A DNA stretch of 54,938 nucleotides, from the NCBI GenBank assembly GCA_947452295.1, contig CANGCK010000019.1, positions 1 through 54,938 on the forward strand, given 5' to 3'. This document shows positions 18,587 to 28,072 of this stretch, piece after piece (positions within the stretch are counted from its first letter, which is position 1; every line of letters starts with the position of its first letter). Source of the stretch: Sphingobacteriia bacterium. GTDB lineage: Bacteria > Bacteroidota > Bacteroidia > Chitinophagales > Chitinophagaceae. The position numbers were made by a program, and so were the translations under genes. The notes under the pieces were generated by a model, which was given only the letters and a program-made list of their open reading frames with translations, did not search any database and had not been told where the DNA came from.

Positions 18587-19261
18587 ATGTTGTTGCAGAT
18601 TTTAATGGATTTTCATTGGACACAGTTATTACAACCACAGTTTTATATTGAGCATGGTGGTTTATGGTTAATTATGTTTGTAGTATTTGCAGAAACTGGA
18701 CTATTTGCCGGCTTCTTTTTGCCTGGCGATAGTTTACTGTTTGTGGCAGGTATTTACAGTAGCAATATTGCCAATGTTATTTTGCCTACTCAAAATGAGT
18801 ACATTGGTTTATTGGTTTTAATTGCATTTATTTCTTTTGCAGGTATTTTGGGAAATGCTACCGGATATTGGTTTGGTAGAAAAGTAGGACCAACTATGTA
18901 TGAATGGAAAGAAAACTTTTTCTTTAAAAGACGTTTTTTAATTCAAGCACACGATTTTTATGAGAAACATGGGGGTGGTGCTATTGTAGTTGCACGTTTC
19001 ATTCCAATTGTAAGAACTTTTGCTCCAATTGTTGCAGGTATTGTTGATATGAATCGCAAAAAATTTACTTTCTATAATGTAATTGGTTGTATAGCATGGG
19101 TGAGTAGTATGTTGGTGGGGGGGCATTTTTTACAAAAATGGATACTTGCTGAATTTGATTTCGATTTAAAAAAACATTTAGAAGTAATTGTTTTGGGAAT
19201 TGTATTTATCACCACAGCTCCTGTAATTATTAAACTATTGTTTCATAAACCTAAACAATAA
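18587..19261 (+). CDS. DedA-family membrane protein
   Basis: The 224-residue protein shows the DedA/SNARE-associated (VTT) domain: ETGLFAGFFLPGDSLLFVAGI near residue 36, GILGNATGYWFGRKVG near 89, and the amphipathic motif GGGAIVVARFIPIVRTFAPIVAGIVDM near 127, which has the conserved F/RxxPxxR Arg residues. DedA proteins act in the inner membrane, several as flippases recycling the polyprenyl phosphate carrier or phospholipids. It sits between the symporter and MFS genes with gaps of only 14 and 9 bases, so it is co-transcribed with them. Confidence 0.9.
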   Translation: MLLQILMDFHWTQLLQPQFYIEHGGLWLIMFVVFAETGLFAGFFLPGDSLLFVAGIYSSNIANVILPTQNEYIGLLVLIAFISFAGILGNATGYWFGRKVGPTMYEWKENFFFKRRFLIQAHDFYEKHGGGAIVVARFIPIVRTFAPIVAGIVDMNRKKFTFYNVIGCIAWVSSMLVGGHFLQKWILAEFDFDLKKHLEVIVLGIVFITTAPVIIKLLFHKPKQ

Positions 19262-19270
19262 TACATTCGC

Positions 19271-20548
19271 ATGAATATCGAATCTACTCCTACACAAAAA
19301 ACAATTGGCATTCTTTCATTGCCGGTTGTTGTGGCTGCACTCGGCTATTTTGTAGACATTTATGATTTACTGTTGTTTACAATTGTGAGAGAACCTAGCT
19401 TAAAAGGTATTGGCGTAATACTGTCTGATAAGGCATCTGTTATTGCCGCGAGTACAAAAATTATTAATTGGCAGATGATCGGCCTTTTAATAGGTGGAAT
19501 TATTTGGGGTACTATTGGCGATAAAAAAGGCAGATTAAGCGTATTGTTTGGATCAATTGCTTTGTATTCTATTGCCAACTTTTTTACTGGTTATGTACAA
19601 ACAGTTGATCAGTATGCTTGGGCAAGATTTATTGCTGGAGTTGGATTAGCAGGTGAGCTGGGTGCAGGAATTACATTGGTGAGTGAATTAATGCCAAAAG
19701 AAAAAAGAGGTGTGGGTACTTCTCTGGTTGCTGGTATCGGGTTATTTGGTGCAGTATTTGCCTATTTTGTATATAAATTCACCAACGATTGGCGCTTATG
19801 CTATCAAATAGGTGGAGGATTAGGAATTGGGTTATTGTTACTCAGAATTTCTGTTGCCGAAAGCGGAATGTTTCATCATGTTAAACAAATTAAAGAAGTA
19901 CAAAGAGGCAATTTTTTGATGTTTTTTAATAATGGTACCCGGTTTAAAAAATATATCCTAGCTATTTTAATTGGATTACCAACTTGGTATGTAATTGGTA
20001 TATTAATTAATTTAAGTAATCGCTTTGCTAAAGAAATTTATGGCGACAATCATATAGATAGTGGTAGGGCAATTATGTTTGGTTATGTAGGCATTGCAAT
20101 AGGAGATATTTTAATAGGATTGTTAAGTCAATATTTCAAGAGTAGGAAAAAAGCGTTATTGTCTTTTTACCTTTTAACGGTTGCCTCCTTGCTTTTATTT
20201 TATAGCACTTTCAATAACAACGACAATACGATGTATGCTATATGTGGTTTGCTAGGATTTAGTACGGGTTTTTGGGCAATATTTGTAACAATGGGTGCAG
20301 AACAGTTTGGTACCAATTTGCGTGCAACAGCTGCAACCACTATTCCCAATATGGTTAGAGGTGCATTGCCTTTGCTAAATCTGCTGTTCTTAAATTTGTT
20401 TCAAAATACTTGGCATTGGAGTATTTACAATAGTGGAATAGTTACCGGAATTGTAGTGATGACTATTGCTTTCATTGCGTTTTATTTTACAGAAGAAACT
20501 TTTCATAAAGATTTGAATTACGTGGAAACTGCTGAAATGCTTCCTTAA
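19271..20548 (+). CDS. MFS transporter
   Basis: The 425-residue protein has about 12 membrane segments. The canonical loop 2-3 motif appears as GGIIWGTIGDKKGRLSVLFGS near residue 75, and FIAGVGLAGELGAGITLVSELMPKEKRG follows in segments 4-5, resembling the metabolite:H+ symporter/sugar-porter side of the superfamily. A second-half GD-x-K pattern (GDILIGLLSQYFKSRKKALL) marks the repeated half. Substrate is not predictable. It is the third gene of the symporter-dedA-MFS run; an AAAATTCA-type repeat follows its stop. Confidence 0.85.
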   Translation: MNIESTPTQKTIGILSLPVVVAALGYFVDIYDLLLFTIVREPSLKGIGVILSDKASVIAASTKIINWQMIGLLIGGIIWGTIGDKKGRLSVLFGSIALYSIANFFTGYVQTVDQYAWARFIAGVGLAGELGAGITLVSELMPKEKRGVGTSLVAGIGLFGAVFAYFVYKFTNDWRLCYQIGGGLGIGLLLLRISVAESGMFHHVKQIKEVQRGNFLMFFNNGTRFKKYILAILIGLPTWYVIGILINLSNRFAKEIYGDNHIDSGRAIMFGYVGIAIGDILIGLLSQYFKSRKKALLSFYLLTVASLLLFYSTFNNNDNTMYAICGLLGFSTGFWAIFVTMGAEQFGTNLRATAATTIPNMVRGALPLLNLLFLNLFQNTWHWSIYNSGIVTGIVVMTIAFIAFYFTEETFHKDLNYVETAEMLP

Positions 20549-20552
20549 AAGG

Positions 20553-20579
20553 CAAAATTCAAAATTCAAAATTCAAAAG
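20553..20579 (+). repeat. AAAATTCA tandem repeat between MFS and GT9 genes
   Basis: About three copies of the 8-base unit AAAATTCA lie just after the MFS stop codon. The same word, in either orientation, recurs in the gaps near 13511-13528, 21634-21650 and 35916-35986. Confidence 0.6.
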
Positions 20580-20646
20580 AAAAAACAATAATTATTAGAA
20601 ACGACATGATACAGTTTTTAAAAATAAAAAGTAAGCGCTAATAAAC

Positions 20647-21636
20647 ATGAGATTTTTAATCATTCGTTTTTCTTCTATAGGAGATATTGTATTAACTACT
20701 CCTGTTATTCGTTGTATAAAACTTCAAATTCCAAACGCCGAAGTACATTTTTTAACTAAATCTTCTTTTAAAGCAGTTACTATAGCCAACCCTTATATCG
20801 ATCATTTTCATTATCTTGAAAACGATTGGGATCAAATGATACAAAGTTTGAAAGCACAAGAATTTGACTATATCATAGACTTACATCACAACTTAAGAAC
20901 TGCTAAAATAAAACGTACCCTGAATGTTAAAGCATTTTCTTTTAATAAGCTGAACATAAAGAAATGGCTACTAACTGCTTTTAAAGTAAATCGATTGCCA
21001 GCGATACATATTGTTGATCGTTGTTTTGAAACTGTAAGAACTTTTGGTGTGGTAAATGATGGGGCTGGACTGGATTACTTTATTCCTAAAGAGGAAGAAA
21101 TTACTTTAGCGGATCTCCCTTATTCTCACTCATTTGGATATATAGGTTTGGTTATTGGTGCAGCACATGCTACTAAAAAGTTACCGGTACATCAATTAAA
21201 AAAATTATGTAGCCAATTGAATCACCCCATTATATTATTAGGTGGACCGGAAGATAGCGCAATTGGCAACGAAATTGCAAGTGTAGATGACGTGAAAGTA
21301 TATAATGCTTGTGGTAAATTTACATTAAATGAAAGTGCCGACATTGTTAGACACGCTAAATTTATCATTACGCACGATACCGGCTTAATGCATATTGCTG
21401 CTGCCCTAAAAAAGCCCATCATAAGTATTTGGGGCAATACCATCCCCGAATTTGGAATGACTCCCTATTATGGCAGCCATATAGTTAAAAACAAAATTGT
21501 TGAAGTAAACAATTTAAGCTGTAGACCTTGCTCTAAAATTGGATACAACAAATGCCCGCGAAAACATTTTAATTGCATGGAACAGCAAAATGTGCTTCAA
21601 ATTGCTGCATTGGCTGAACAATGGACAAAAAAGTAA
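20647..21636 (+). CDS. Glycosyltransferase family 9 (heptosyltransferase-like)
   Basis: The 329-residue protein starts MRFLIIRFSSIGDIVLTTPVIRCIK, the N-terminal signature of ADP-heptose:LPS heptosyltransferases. It ends with the nucleotide-sugar half: GLVIGAAHATKKLPVHQLKKL, PIILLGGPED, FIITHDTGLMHIAAALKKPIISIWG. The length and two-domain GT-B layout fit GT9. It probably adds a heptose or related sugar to LPS core at the inner-membrane cytosolic face. A cysteine-rich tail (SCRPCSKIGYNKCPRKHFNCM) matches a motif seen in Bacteroidota members. It converges on jetC with only about 74 bases between stop codons. Confidence 0.87.
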   Translation: MRFLIIRFSSIGDIVLTTPVIRCIKLQIPNAEVHFLTKSSFKAVTIANPYIDHFHYLENDWDQMIQSLKAQEFDYIIDLHHNLRTAKIKRTLNVKAFSFNKLNIKKWLLTAFKVNRLPAIHIVDRCFETVRTFGVVNDGAGLDYFIPKEEEITLADLPYSHSFGYIGLVIGAAHATKKLPVHQLKKLCSQLNHPIILLGGPEDSAIGNEIASVDDVKVYNACGKFTLNESADIVRHAKFIITHDTGLMHIAAALKKPIISIWGNTIPEFGMTPYYGSHIVKNKIVEVNNLSCRPCSKIGYNKCPRKHFNCMEQQNVLQIAALAEQWTKK

Positions 21637-21670
21637 AAATTCAAAAATAAAAATCGGTCAACGATTTACC

Positions 21671-21720
21671 CATTCCCCATTATCAACTATCAATTGTCAA
21701 TTATCAATTATCAATTCCCC
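21671..21720 (-). repeat. TTGATAAT-type repeat overlapping the jetC stop codon
   Basis: On the minus strand the sequence starts GGGGAATTGATAATTGATA and continues with three more related units before a GGGGAATGGG tail. The TGA that ends jetC lies inside the first unit. A related copy overlaps the secA stop at 40147-40190. Confidence 0.7.
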
Positions 21721-24700
21721 AAACTTTCTTTTAATTGTTTAATGGGCATGTCATATAATAAGCTGTCTCTGTTTTGGCGGCGTTGTACATAATGTATTCT
21801 TGCTACAAATGGTTCTACAATTCTAAATTCTTCTGTTTTGTCGGGGCTTACCACCATGATTTGTAAATTCAGTTGCTTACATAAATTCATCAGGTAACGT
21901 GCTTTTTCTTCATCTTGTCGGCTAAATGCTTCATCTACGCATATAAAGCGGAAACTGCGTCTACTCAATCCATCATTGGTTATACCAAACTGATAAGCAA
22001 TAGCGCTTCCTAAAATAGTATAGGTTAATTGAGCTTGTTCTCCACCACTTAATTTTTCGGTGCCGGTATAACTGCGATAAGTTGTTTTGTCGTCTTTTTT
22101 TACTTCGCGTGCTACAAAGCGTAACCATTGGCGAACATCCATCACTTCTCTTCTCCAAATTTCTTTACTTTCTAAGTCATCAATTAGCGCTTTGATTTTT
22201 ATATAACTATTTTCAAGGATGCTATCGTCTTTTGTTTGATAGTATTCAGTAAGATTGGGTTTCCAATTAATTAAACGCGCGCGGAAGTCTTTTATATTCG
22301 GACTAAATTCTTCTCTGGCTTCTAATTGAATGTATGTTTCGGGTTGTTGGCGATAACTGATGCCTGCCAAGCTTTGATTCAGCTCGGTAACCCTACGTTG
22401 TATTTGCTGAAGGTGTTCATTTAATCTGCCGCCAAAACTACTCATGCGATTAATCATTTCTTCATTCAAATATTTTTTAAAACGATCACGTTGTTCACCC
22501 AATTCTTCACTTTCTAAACGTTCTAATATTTCCATATAAGACCCGCCATATTCTACTTCTAACGACAAACGATGTGTATCTCCGCGCCAATCAGGAAAAC
22601 GTTGTAAGAGCTTGTCGTCGGATGGATTTTTATACTCCATCATTGCAGCATGTAATTGGCGTTTTATATTTTCTACCTGTCGGTTTAGTTCATTCATTTT
22701 TTTATGGATCTGATCGCCCACATGTGCACGCACTTTTTCAATCACATCCAAGTCAATGGTATAGCCTATTTTATTGATGTACTCTAATTGAAAAGCTGCA
22801 TATTTATCATCCATATTTAACCCTTCGTAAGTACCCAATACCTCTTCACATTGTTTATACTGTAAAGCCCATTTATTGAGTTGCCCTTTTACTTTTTCTT
22901 CTTCTCTTATTTTATCTATTTTCCTAAGTTGTAAGCTTTCTAATCTTTTTTGAAGATTTTCTTTTTTTAGTTGTAAGTCTTTTAAAGTAGGGTCGCCTTT
23001 TTCTAATTTTATTTTTTCTTTTTCTTTTTGTTGAATTTGCGCAACAATTGCATCTTTATTCAATAGTTCAAATGAAGTAAAACGCAGTAATTCATTCAAT
23101 GCTTTTACTTGATGTTGAAGGTGATTAACTTCGGAGCTATGAATACTTTCTGCTTTTTTATATGCGTCTATTTGTTCTTCCAGTTGATTTAATTCTGCAA
23201 TGAGTTCGCGTAATTTGGCTGAATTGTCCCAACCTAATACAAAATGTTGCCTACTTCCTACGCGATTTCGGTCGTCTTTTTCATGGCGTTGACTGTGTTT
23301 AATTAAACCACTTGAAGTGATCGCATACGATTTTTTAGCAAAATCATTGAGGTTGTCAATACAATCGTAGTTGTAATATTTAGTTAGTTGAAAGCTTACC
23401 CAATCGGCATATTCACTTTTTACATTAATGGCTAATTTTTCTGGAACAGCATTAGGTTCGCATGATAACAAATCAGTAAGGTTGGTGCCAGCTTGATAGC
23501 GTTCGTATACAATTCTGCCTTTTAAATCGGTTTGTTGAACAAACTTATTGACTTGTTTATAATATTCATCGGGAACAATTAATCGTTGACCAAAATTGTG
23601 TAAGAGTTTTTCTATGGCATATTCCCATTTTTCTTCGCCTTCTTTCAGTTGAATTAATTCTCCTATAAAGGGTATGTCGGTTTCTGTAGCTCCGGTATGT
23701 GCTAATATTTCTTTTCTAATTTCAGTTAATCGACCTGTAATATTGTTGCGCTGATTTTTAAGTTGCTCTATTTTTTCAACAAGTTCTTTGCAAAGTATTT
23801 CTGCTTGTTGTTGAGCATCTGCTGCTCTAACTTGAGCAGTATAGGTCTTTTTAATCTCCTCTTGTATATCTAATGACTTTTCTTCGGCTTTACGTTTGTT
23901 TTTTTCAAATTCTTTTTCGTTAACATTTGTATCCCAGCCCAATGCTATAGCGTAGTTATTGTAATGTTCAATAGCCGTAGTTCTTTTTCCTTTTTCTTCT
24001 TGTAGAAGATTAATCTGTTTGCCTAATTCTGCCAATAATCTACCTGGTTCACTGCCTCTAATTTGTGTTTCAGTTTCAATAAAATCTTCATTTTCTTCTT
24101 TTATAACTTGTTCAATTTCTTTGATTTGGTCGGCAATGGCGTTGCAAGCTGTTTCTAATGATTTCATTTCACGCTGCAACAAACTACGTTGGTGAGTGGC
24201 AAACCAGGCAGGCATGGTTTGTTTGTGTTGATCTATTTCATAGCGACTGGATTCATGATTTTTCCATTCATTCCAATTGGTACGAATGGGTTGAAGCCGA
24301 TCGATTTGCGCCATCGTTTTTTCGATGTTTCGATGTGCATCACTCAATGTTTTGAAATGGTCTTTTAGTTTTTCAAAATCAGCTTCCATTTCTGTTTCTT
24401 CTAGCATTTGGGTTCTGATGAATTCATCGAGGTTGCCCAATATCTTTAAACTGATGGTTTGGTTAAAAAGGCTTTGCGCTTTTTCACTCCGCATGCCAAA
24501 TAAACTCCTCAATCGTATGCCGTATTCTTTGGGGCCATCAAAGAATTCCACCATATCTCTATTATTCGTTTTGGGGAATTGTTGACGCAGTCTTTTTTTC
24601 CATTCACCCCCTGAATCAAAGTAGCGTAAGTCTGTTTCAATACTCATCGCTTTATGGGTAATGATAAAGCTTCTGCGTAATTCTGTGCCGGCAAACCAAC

Positions 24701-25112
24701 GTATTTGAGCAAGGGTTACAATTTGCTCTTCGCTTTTAAACACTGCTAAAATAATAGAGCGAACTTTACTGCGGTCTTCGCGCAAACGTTGTGCTTTACT
24801 ACCGCTATCATCTTCCGTTGAGCCGTATTCGCCTAAAACATAACTCTCTTCAGTTCGTTCATTTTTAGTTTTTCCTTCTGCGCTCATATTGAAGCTGCGC
24901 ATTCTTCTTTCTGCTGCCAATAGTGTAAGTAAAGCATGTACAAAAGTAGTTTTACCACTTCCATTGGCACCAGTGAGTAAGCTGTTTTCACCGCCGGGCT
25001 CAATGCTGTACACTTTTTCATCAAAAGTGCCCCAGTTCCATAGTTCCATTCTTTGTAATCTAAAACCAGCTTCTGCAGGATTCAAACTAAATAGTGATAA
25101 ATTCATACTCAT
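21711..25112 (-). CDS. jetC: JetC/MukB-like SMC ATPase (Wadjet-type)
   Basis: The 1,133-residue protein begins FRLQRMELWNWGTFDEKVYSIEPGGENSLLTGANGSGKTT, giving the typical JetC start with Walker A near residues 47-56. Long Glu/Lys/Gln-rich coiled coils span roughly 250-480 and 620-900 around a hinge-like segment. The C-terminal head has the ABC signature EKLSGGEQAQLTYTI and Walker B FICVDEAFSRQDEE. This matches the SbcC/MukB-like subunit of Wadjet. In known systems JetC dimers with JetA and JetB extrude DNA loops, and JetD cuts the captured plasmid. jetB lies 21 bases upstream; no jetD follows. The stop codon lies in a dispersed repeat. It could alternatively be a MksB condensin. Confidence 0.88.
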   Translation of the reverse strand: MSMNLSLFSLNPAEAGFRLQRMELWNWGTFDEKVYSIEPGGENSLLTGANGSGKTTFVHALLTLLAAERRMRSFNMSAEGKTKNERTEESYVLGEYGSTEDDSGSKAQRLREDRSKVRSIILAVFKSEEQIVTLAQIRWFAGTELRRSFIITHKAMSIETDLRYFDSGGEWKKRLRQQFPKTNNRDMVEFFDGPKEYGIRLRSLFGMRSEKAQSLFNQTISLKILGNLDEFIRTQMLEETEMEADFEKLKDHFKTLSDAHRNIEKTMAQIDRLQPIRTNWNEWKNHESSRYEIDQHKQTMPAWFATHQRSLLQREMKSLETACNAIADQIKEIEQVIKEENEDFIETETQIRGSEPGRLLAELGKQINLLQEEKGKRTTAIEHYNNYAIALGWDTNVNEKEFEKNKRKAEEKSLDIQEEIKKTYTAQVRAADAQQQAEILCKELVEKIEQLKNQRNNITGRLTEIRKEILAHTGATETDIPFIGELIQLKEGEEKWEYAIEKLLHNFGQRLIVPDEYYKQVNKFVQQTDLKGRIVYERYQAGTNLTDLLSCEPNAVPEKLAINVKSEYADWVSFQLTKYYNYDCIDNLNDFAKKSYAITSSGLIKHSQRHEKDDRNRVGSRQHFVLGWDNSAKLRELIAELNQLEEQIDAYKKAESIHSSEVNHLQHQVKALNELLRFTSFELLNKDAIVAQIQQKEKEKIKLEKGDPTLKDLQLKKENLQKRLESLQLRKIDKIREEEKVKGQLNKWALQYKQCEEVLGTYEGLNMDDKYAAFQLEYINKIGYTIDLDVIEKVRAHVGDQIHKKMNELNRQVENIKRQLHAAMMEYKNPSDDKLLQRFPDWRGDTHRLSLEVEYGGSYMEILERLESEELGEQRDRFKKYLNEEMINRMSSFGGRLNEHLQQIQRRVTELNQSLAGISYRQQPETYIQLEAREEFSPNIKDFRARLINWKPNLTEYYQTKDDSILENSYIKIKALIDDLESKEIWRREVMDVRQWLRFVAREVKKDDKTTYRSYTGTEKLSGGEQAQLTYTILGSAIAYQFGITNDGLSRRSFRFICVDEAFSRQDEEKARYLMNLCKQLNLQIMVVSPDKTEEFRIVEPFVARIHYVQRRQNRDSLLYDMPIKQLKESLGN

Positions 25113-25133
25113 TCTATTATAGGCTTAAATAGG

Positions 25134-25757
25134 TTAGGCGATTTCCTGTTTAAGTTGGTTTAAAAAATATTCAAGGGTATCTTCATCAAATCTTGCTTTG
25201 ATGATACGGCGTACTTCAAAACGATCATCTTCAGATACGTTGCTGTCGTTCTTCATTTTTTTAATGTATCCCAAATCAGCTACTTCTTCAATGTATTTAT
25301 TCAACTCTTTAATGAGTTTCATTCGGTTGGCTTTCTCTTTAAAAAAAGTTTCCAGTTCAACGCGTAATAATTTTCTGGTAATATATAAATTGCGACTATT
25401 GGTATCATTTATTTCAAATTCATCTAACATTTTCCGTAGGATAACGCAAAGCAAAGTAACTTCATAGGAGAGGCCTCGGCGTTGAACAAGTCCAACAGTA
25501 GTGCCTTTGTCGTCTAACTCCAACTGACGTAAATAGGCGTACCCATCTCGTTGATCAATAATGAGTTCAATGGCAATTTGTTCGAACCACATAATCAGCT
25601 CCGTTTTATATAGCATCATTTTACTCCATAACTCTTCCTCATCAAATATCGGGCCCTTTAATAATGATGCAGCACACTTAGCCCAGGGTTGAACCCTTGC
25701 TATGTGCGGCATGTAGTTGGCTCCGGTTGATTGTGTTTCAGAAAAAATAGTGCTCAT
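25134..25757 (-). CDS. jetB: JetB/MukE-like subunit (DUF4194)
   Basis: The 207-residue protein contains WAKCAASLLKGPIFDEEELWSKMMLYKTELIMWFEQIAIELIIDQRDGYAYLRQ, the DUF4194 signature, and then a winged-helix-like region with RRGLSYEVTLLCVILRKMLDEFE. It ends with IIKARFDEDTLEYFLNQL. DUF4194 proteins are the MukE-like kleisin-bound subunit of Wadjet, joining JetA to the JetC ATPase. It is flanked by jetA (27 bases upstream) and jetC (21 bases downstream) in the canonical A-B-C order on one strand. Confidence 0.88.
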   Translation of the reverse strand: MSTIFSETQSTGANYMPHIARVQPWAKCAASLLKGPIFDEEELWSKMMLYKTELIMWFEQIAIELIIDQRDGYAYLRQLELDDKGTTVGLVQRRGLSYEVTLLCVILRKMLDEFEINDTNSRNLYITRKLLRVELETFFKEKANRMKLIKELNKYIEEVADLGYIKKMKNDSNVSEDDRFEVRRIIKARFDEDTLEYFLNQLKQEIA

Positions 25758-25784
25758 ATAATTAGCCGGTTTATAAAAAATAAA

Positions 25785-27275
25785 TTAGTTACTGAATATA
25801 ATTTGAGGTACTTGTAAAAATTTCTGCTGAATGGTATCGAACATAATATCATCTGTAGTAGATGGATTGATGCTGGATTGATTGAGCTGAATACTCACAC
25901 TGATATATGCCAGTAATTCGGCTAATCCTCTGGTACAGCCATAATGCTCAATTACTTGTTGTAAACTAATTTGTTTGTTATGTTTGAGTAAGGTTAGAAT
26001 GTTTTCTTTTATGATGGCTTTGTCAATACTGCCGTCGTCCATTAATTTATGTAATGCAGACAGCTGGTCAATATTTAATTGTGCATGATTGGGGGTATTG
26101 GTAAACTCATTTTGTATAGGGGCATCACCTGGCTTTCTTTCTAATGGTAGCTTTATTTCCGGACGATCATCGGTAAAGAGTACAATATTTTTTTTCTCTA
26201 TTTTCTCCGCCTGTTGTATTGCATGCTGCATAATTTGCTGCATAATATCTTTGGTCTTGCGTCTGTTGCCTCTTTCTTTTTCTATTACGATCCGGCTAAG
26301 TTTGTAACCCAACATCTGATTGGTTTCCAACACTTTAATTCCGGCAGTATGTAACATGTATTTTAGTTGCAGCAATTGGCGGCCTTCATGTGTTACGCCA
26401 TTGTTGTCGAGTAATTCGTATAACTCCTCCAACATCTGGTTGAATTCCTGTTGCTTTTCATCATCCATTAAAAACTCCCAAAAAGCATAGAAACTCTTAC
26501 CCTGGTCATTGGTTTTGAGCTCTTCTAATGCATCAAAAGTAATGCGCAACAACTGACCTTTCGACAATCGGGCGTCTGCATGCCGATGACTGATGGTTTT
26601 GTATATTTCTTTGAAATTATCTTCCACTTCCCTAAAATCGCCGCTCAATTCTTTTGACAAACGCTCGATTTCAGCCCAGCGACTTTTAATTTGCCAGGGC
26701 TCATAAACCGAAACAATACCGGTTTGTTTGATGATTTTTATTTCTTCATCCAGCTGTTTTCTTTTTTCCTGTAATTGTTTGATGCGTTCATGGGGGTTTT
26801 CGTTGCTGTGTTGAACGAGTGCCTGTACTTTGGTAAATAAATCGAGCAACTTACTTTCGGTGCCTACAAAATCCTTTTCTTTCAACATTTCTAATACCTG
26901 AAAAAGCTTTTCGGTATGTCGGGTCAGGGTGGCGTATGGTTCGTGCGTTTTTTCGTCGATATTGATATAAATATAGCGGGTTTCTTCATCAGCCCAGCGT
27001 TTAAGATAGGCATCAGCCCGGTCGTAATAATCGGTACTGATGTACGTGAGGTTGTGTTGTTCATCACCCTCCTCTAGATAACCAATATTGGACAAAAAAT
27101 CGGCCAGTTGTTGGGTAAGTTGGGAAAGGGGGAGTGAAAGCTGATTATGACTATGAAACACTTTATATAAAAAACTAATACACATGGCAGCATTGCCACT
27201 GCGCAGTAGTTTAAGGCTATGTGACTGCTGCAAAAACAGCTGTAGTGGTTGATATTCAAAAAAATGGTCCGCCAT
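25785..27275 (-). CDS. jetA: JetA/MukF-like kleisin subunit (DUF3375)
   Basis: The 496-residue protein opens FEYQPLQLFLQQSHSLKLLRSGNAAMCISFLYKVF, which fits DUF3375, and has LLDLFTKVQALVQHSNENPHERIKQLQEKRKQLDEEIKIIKQTG as a central coiled coil. It also carries WAEIERLSKELSGDFREVEDNFKEIY and QGKSFYAFWEFLMDDEKQQEF. DUF3375 is the MukF-like kleisin of Wadjet. It is the first gene of the operon; the 187 bases upstream separate it from a small lipoprotein gene on the same strand, and I found no clear promoter motif there. Confidence 0.88.
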   Translation of the reverse strand: MADHFFEYQPLQLFLQQSHSLKLLRSGNAAMCISFLYKVFHSHNQLSLPLSQLTQQLADFLSNIGYLEEGDEQHNLTYISTDYYDRADAYLKRWADEETRYIYINIDEKTHEPYATLTRHTEKLFQVLEMLKEKDFVGTESKLLDLFTKVQALVQHSNENPHERIKQLQEKRKQLDEEIKIIKQTGIVSVYEPWQIKSRWAEIERLSKELSGDFREVEDNFKEIYKTISHRHADARLSKGQLLRITFDALEELKTNDQGKSFYAFWEFLMDDEKQQEFNQMLEELYELLDNNGVTHEGRQLLQLKYMLHTAGIKVLETNQMLGYKLSRIVIEKERGNRRKTKDIMQQIMQHAIQQAEKIEKKNIVLFTDDRPEIKLPLERKPGDAPIQNEFTNTPNHAQLNIDQLSALHKLMDDGSIDKAIIKENILTLLKHNKQISLQQVIEHYGCTRGLAELLAYISVSIQLNQSSINPSTTDDIMFDTIQQKFLQVPQIIFSN

Positions 27276-27462
27276 GGTTAAAAGGACTACAAATTAAGGG
27301 AGAATGCCCTTCATTTAGCAAAAAACAGGCAGAATAGTATCCACAAATTGGTGACGAATTTTAATTAGTCTCTGAGAGAGTCCGAGAAGGGTTTTCAGAA
27401 GGGTTTATTTTTTATGTAGAATAGATTAAATAATAAAAAACCATGCCATGTGAACGGTGCTT

Positions 27463-28035
27463 TTACCACCGCTCTATTTCAATAGTTTTGATTCTTTCCC
27501 AGATTCCTTTTTGTTTTCTAAATAGAAAAGCATTGGTATAACCTGCTTTAAGCGATTCTGAAATCGACAAAATTATAATTGCTTTATTATGAGCAATATA
27601 AGGTTGATGGAAAGTAATTTTCCCTGCAATAACATTGCACTTAGGATACCATTGTTGATCGGTAGATTTAGTCAAAATAAATTTTCCGGAGCAGTTAATG
27701 GCTGATAAATCAATTGAATTAATAGCTACTTCTGATTTGTTTATTAAAATTGTCTCAAAGTCTTTTATAGCTGTGTCTTTAACGTAAGTTGAAATAAACT
27801 CTTTTAATTTTATAGATTTACTTACACTAGTGTCTACTGAAATACAAATTTTATCAAAATTGGATTTAGTGGAGGAGTCATGTGGTATTTGAATTAATCT
27901 CCCCGACTTGTATGCAGAAGTGTCTACAAATTGTAAAAAATTTTCATTAACCAATTGATAAAATATTTGACTTGAGTTTTGAATGCAACCGGTTAATACA
28001 ATGATTAAAAAAATACACAATTTTAGAGATTTCAT
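27463..28035 (-). CDS. Small lipoprotein, Bacteroidota secreted family
   Basis: A lipoprotein signal peptide ends in the lipobox LTGC (Cys17). The 190-residue protein has no domain I can name. The C-terminal third, GKITFHQPYIAHNKAIIILSIS... FLFRKQKGIWERIKTIEIERW, follows a pattern widespread in small Bacteroidota secreted proteins: two beta strands, then a Lys/Gly-x-Trp turn. The next two genes upstream end in the same pattern, so the three look like diverged relatives. It lies downstream of an HExxH protein gene on the same strand and just upstream of jetA. An immunity or inhibitor role is possible but unproven. Confidence 0.6.
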   Translation of the reverse strand: MKSLKLCIFLIIVLTGCIQNSSQIFYQLVNENFLQFVDTSAYKSGRLIQIPHDSSTKSNFDKICISVDTSVSKSIKLKEFISTYVKDTAIKDFETILINKSEVAINSIDLSAINCSGKFILTKSTDQQWYPKCNVIAGKITFHQPYIAHNKAIIILSISESLKAGYTNAFLFRKQKGIWERIKTIEIERW

Positions 28036-28072
28036 TTTTTAAAATTTAAACTGAAATTAATTGCAGCCTACA

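Noticed and set aside
21711..25112. jetC as the SbcC subunit of the SbcCD nuclease
   Set aside because: There is no sbcD next to it, and adjacent DUF4194 and DUF3375 genes place it in the JetABC/MukBEF-like group.
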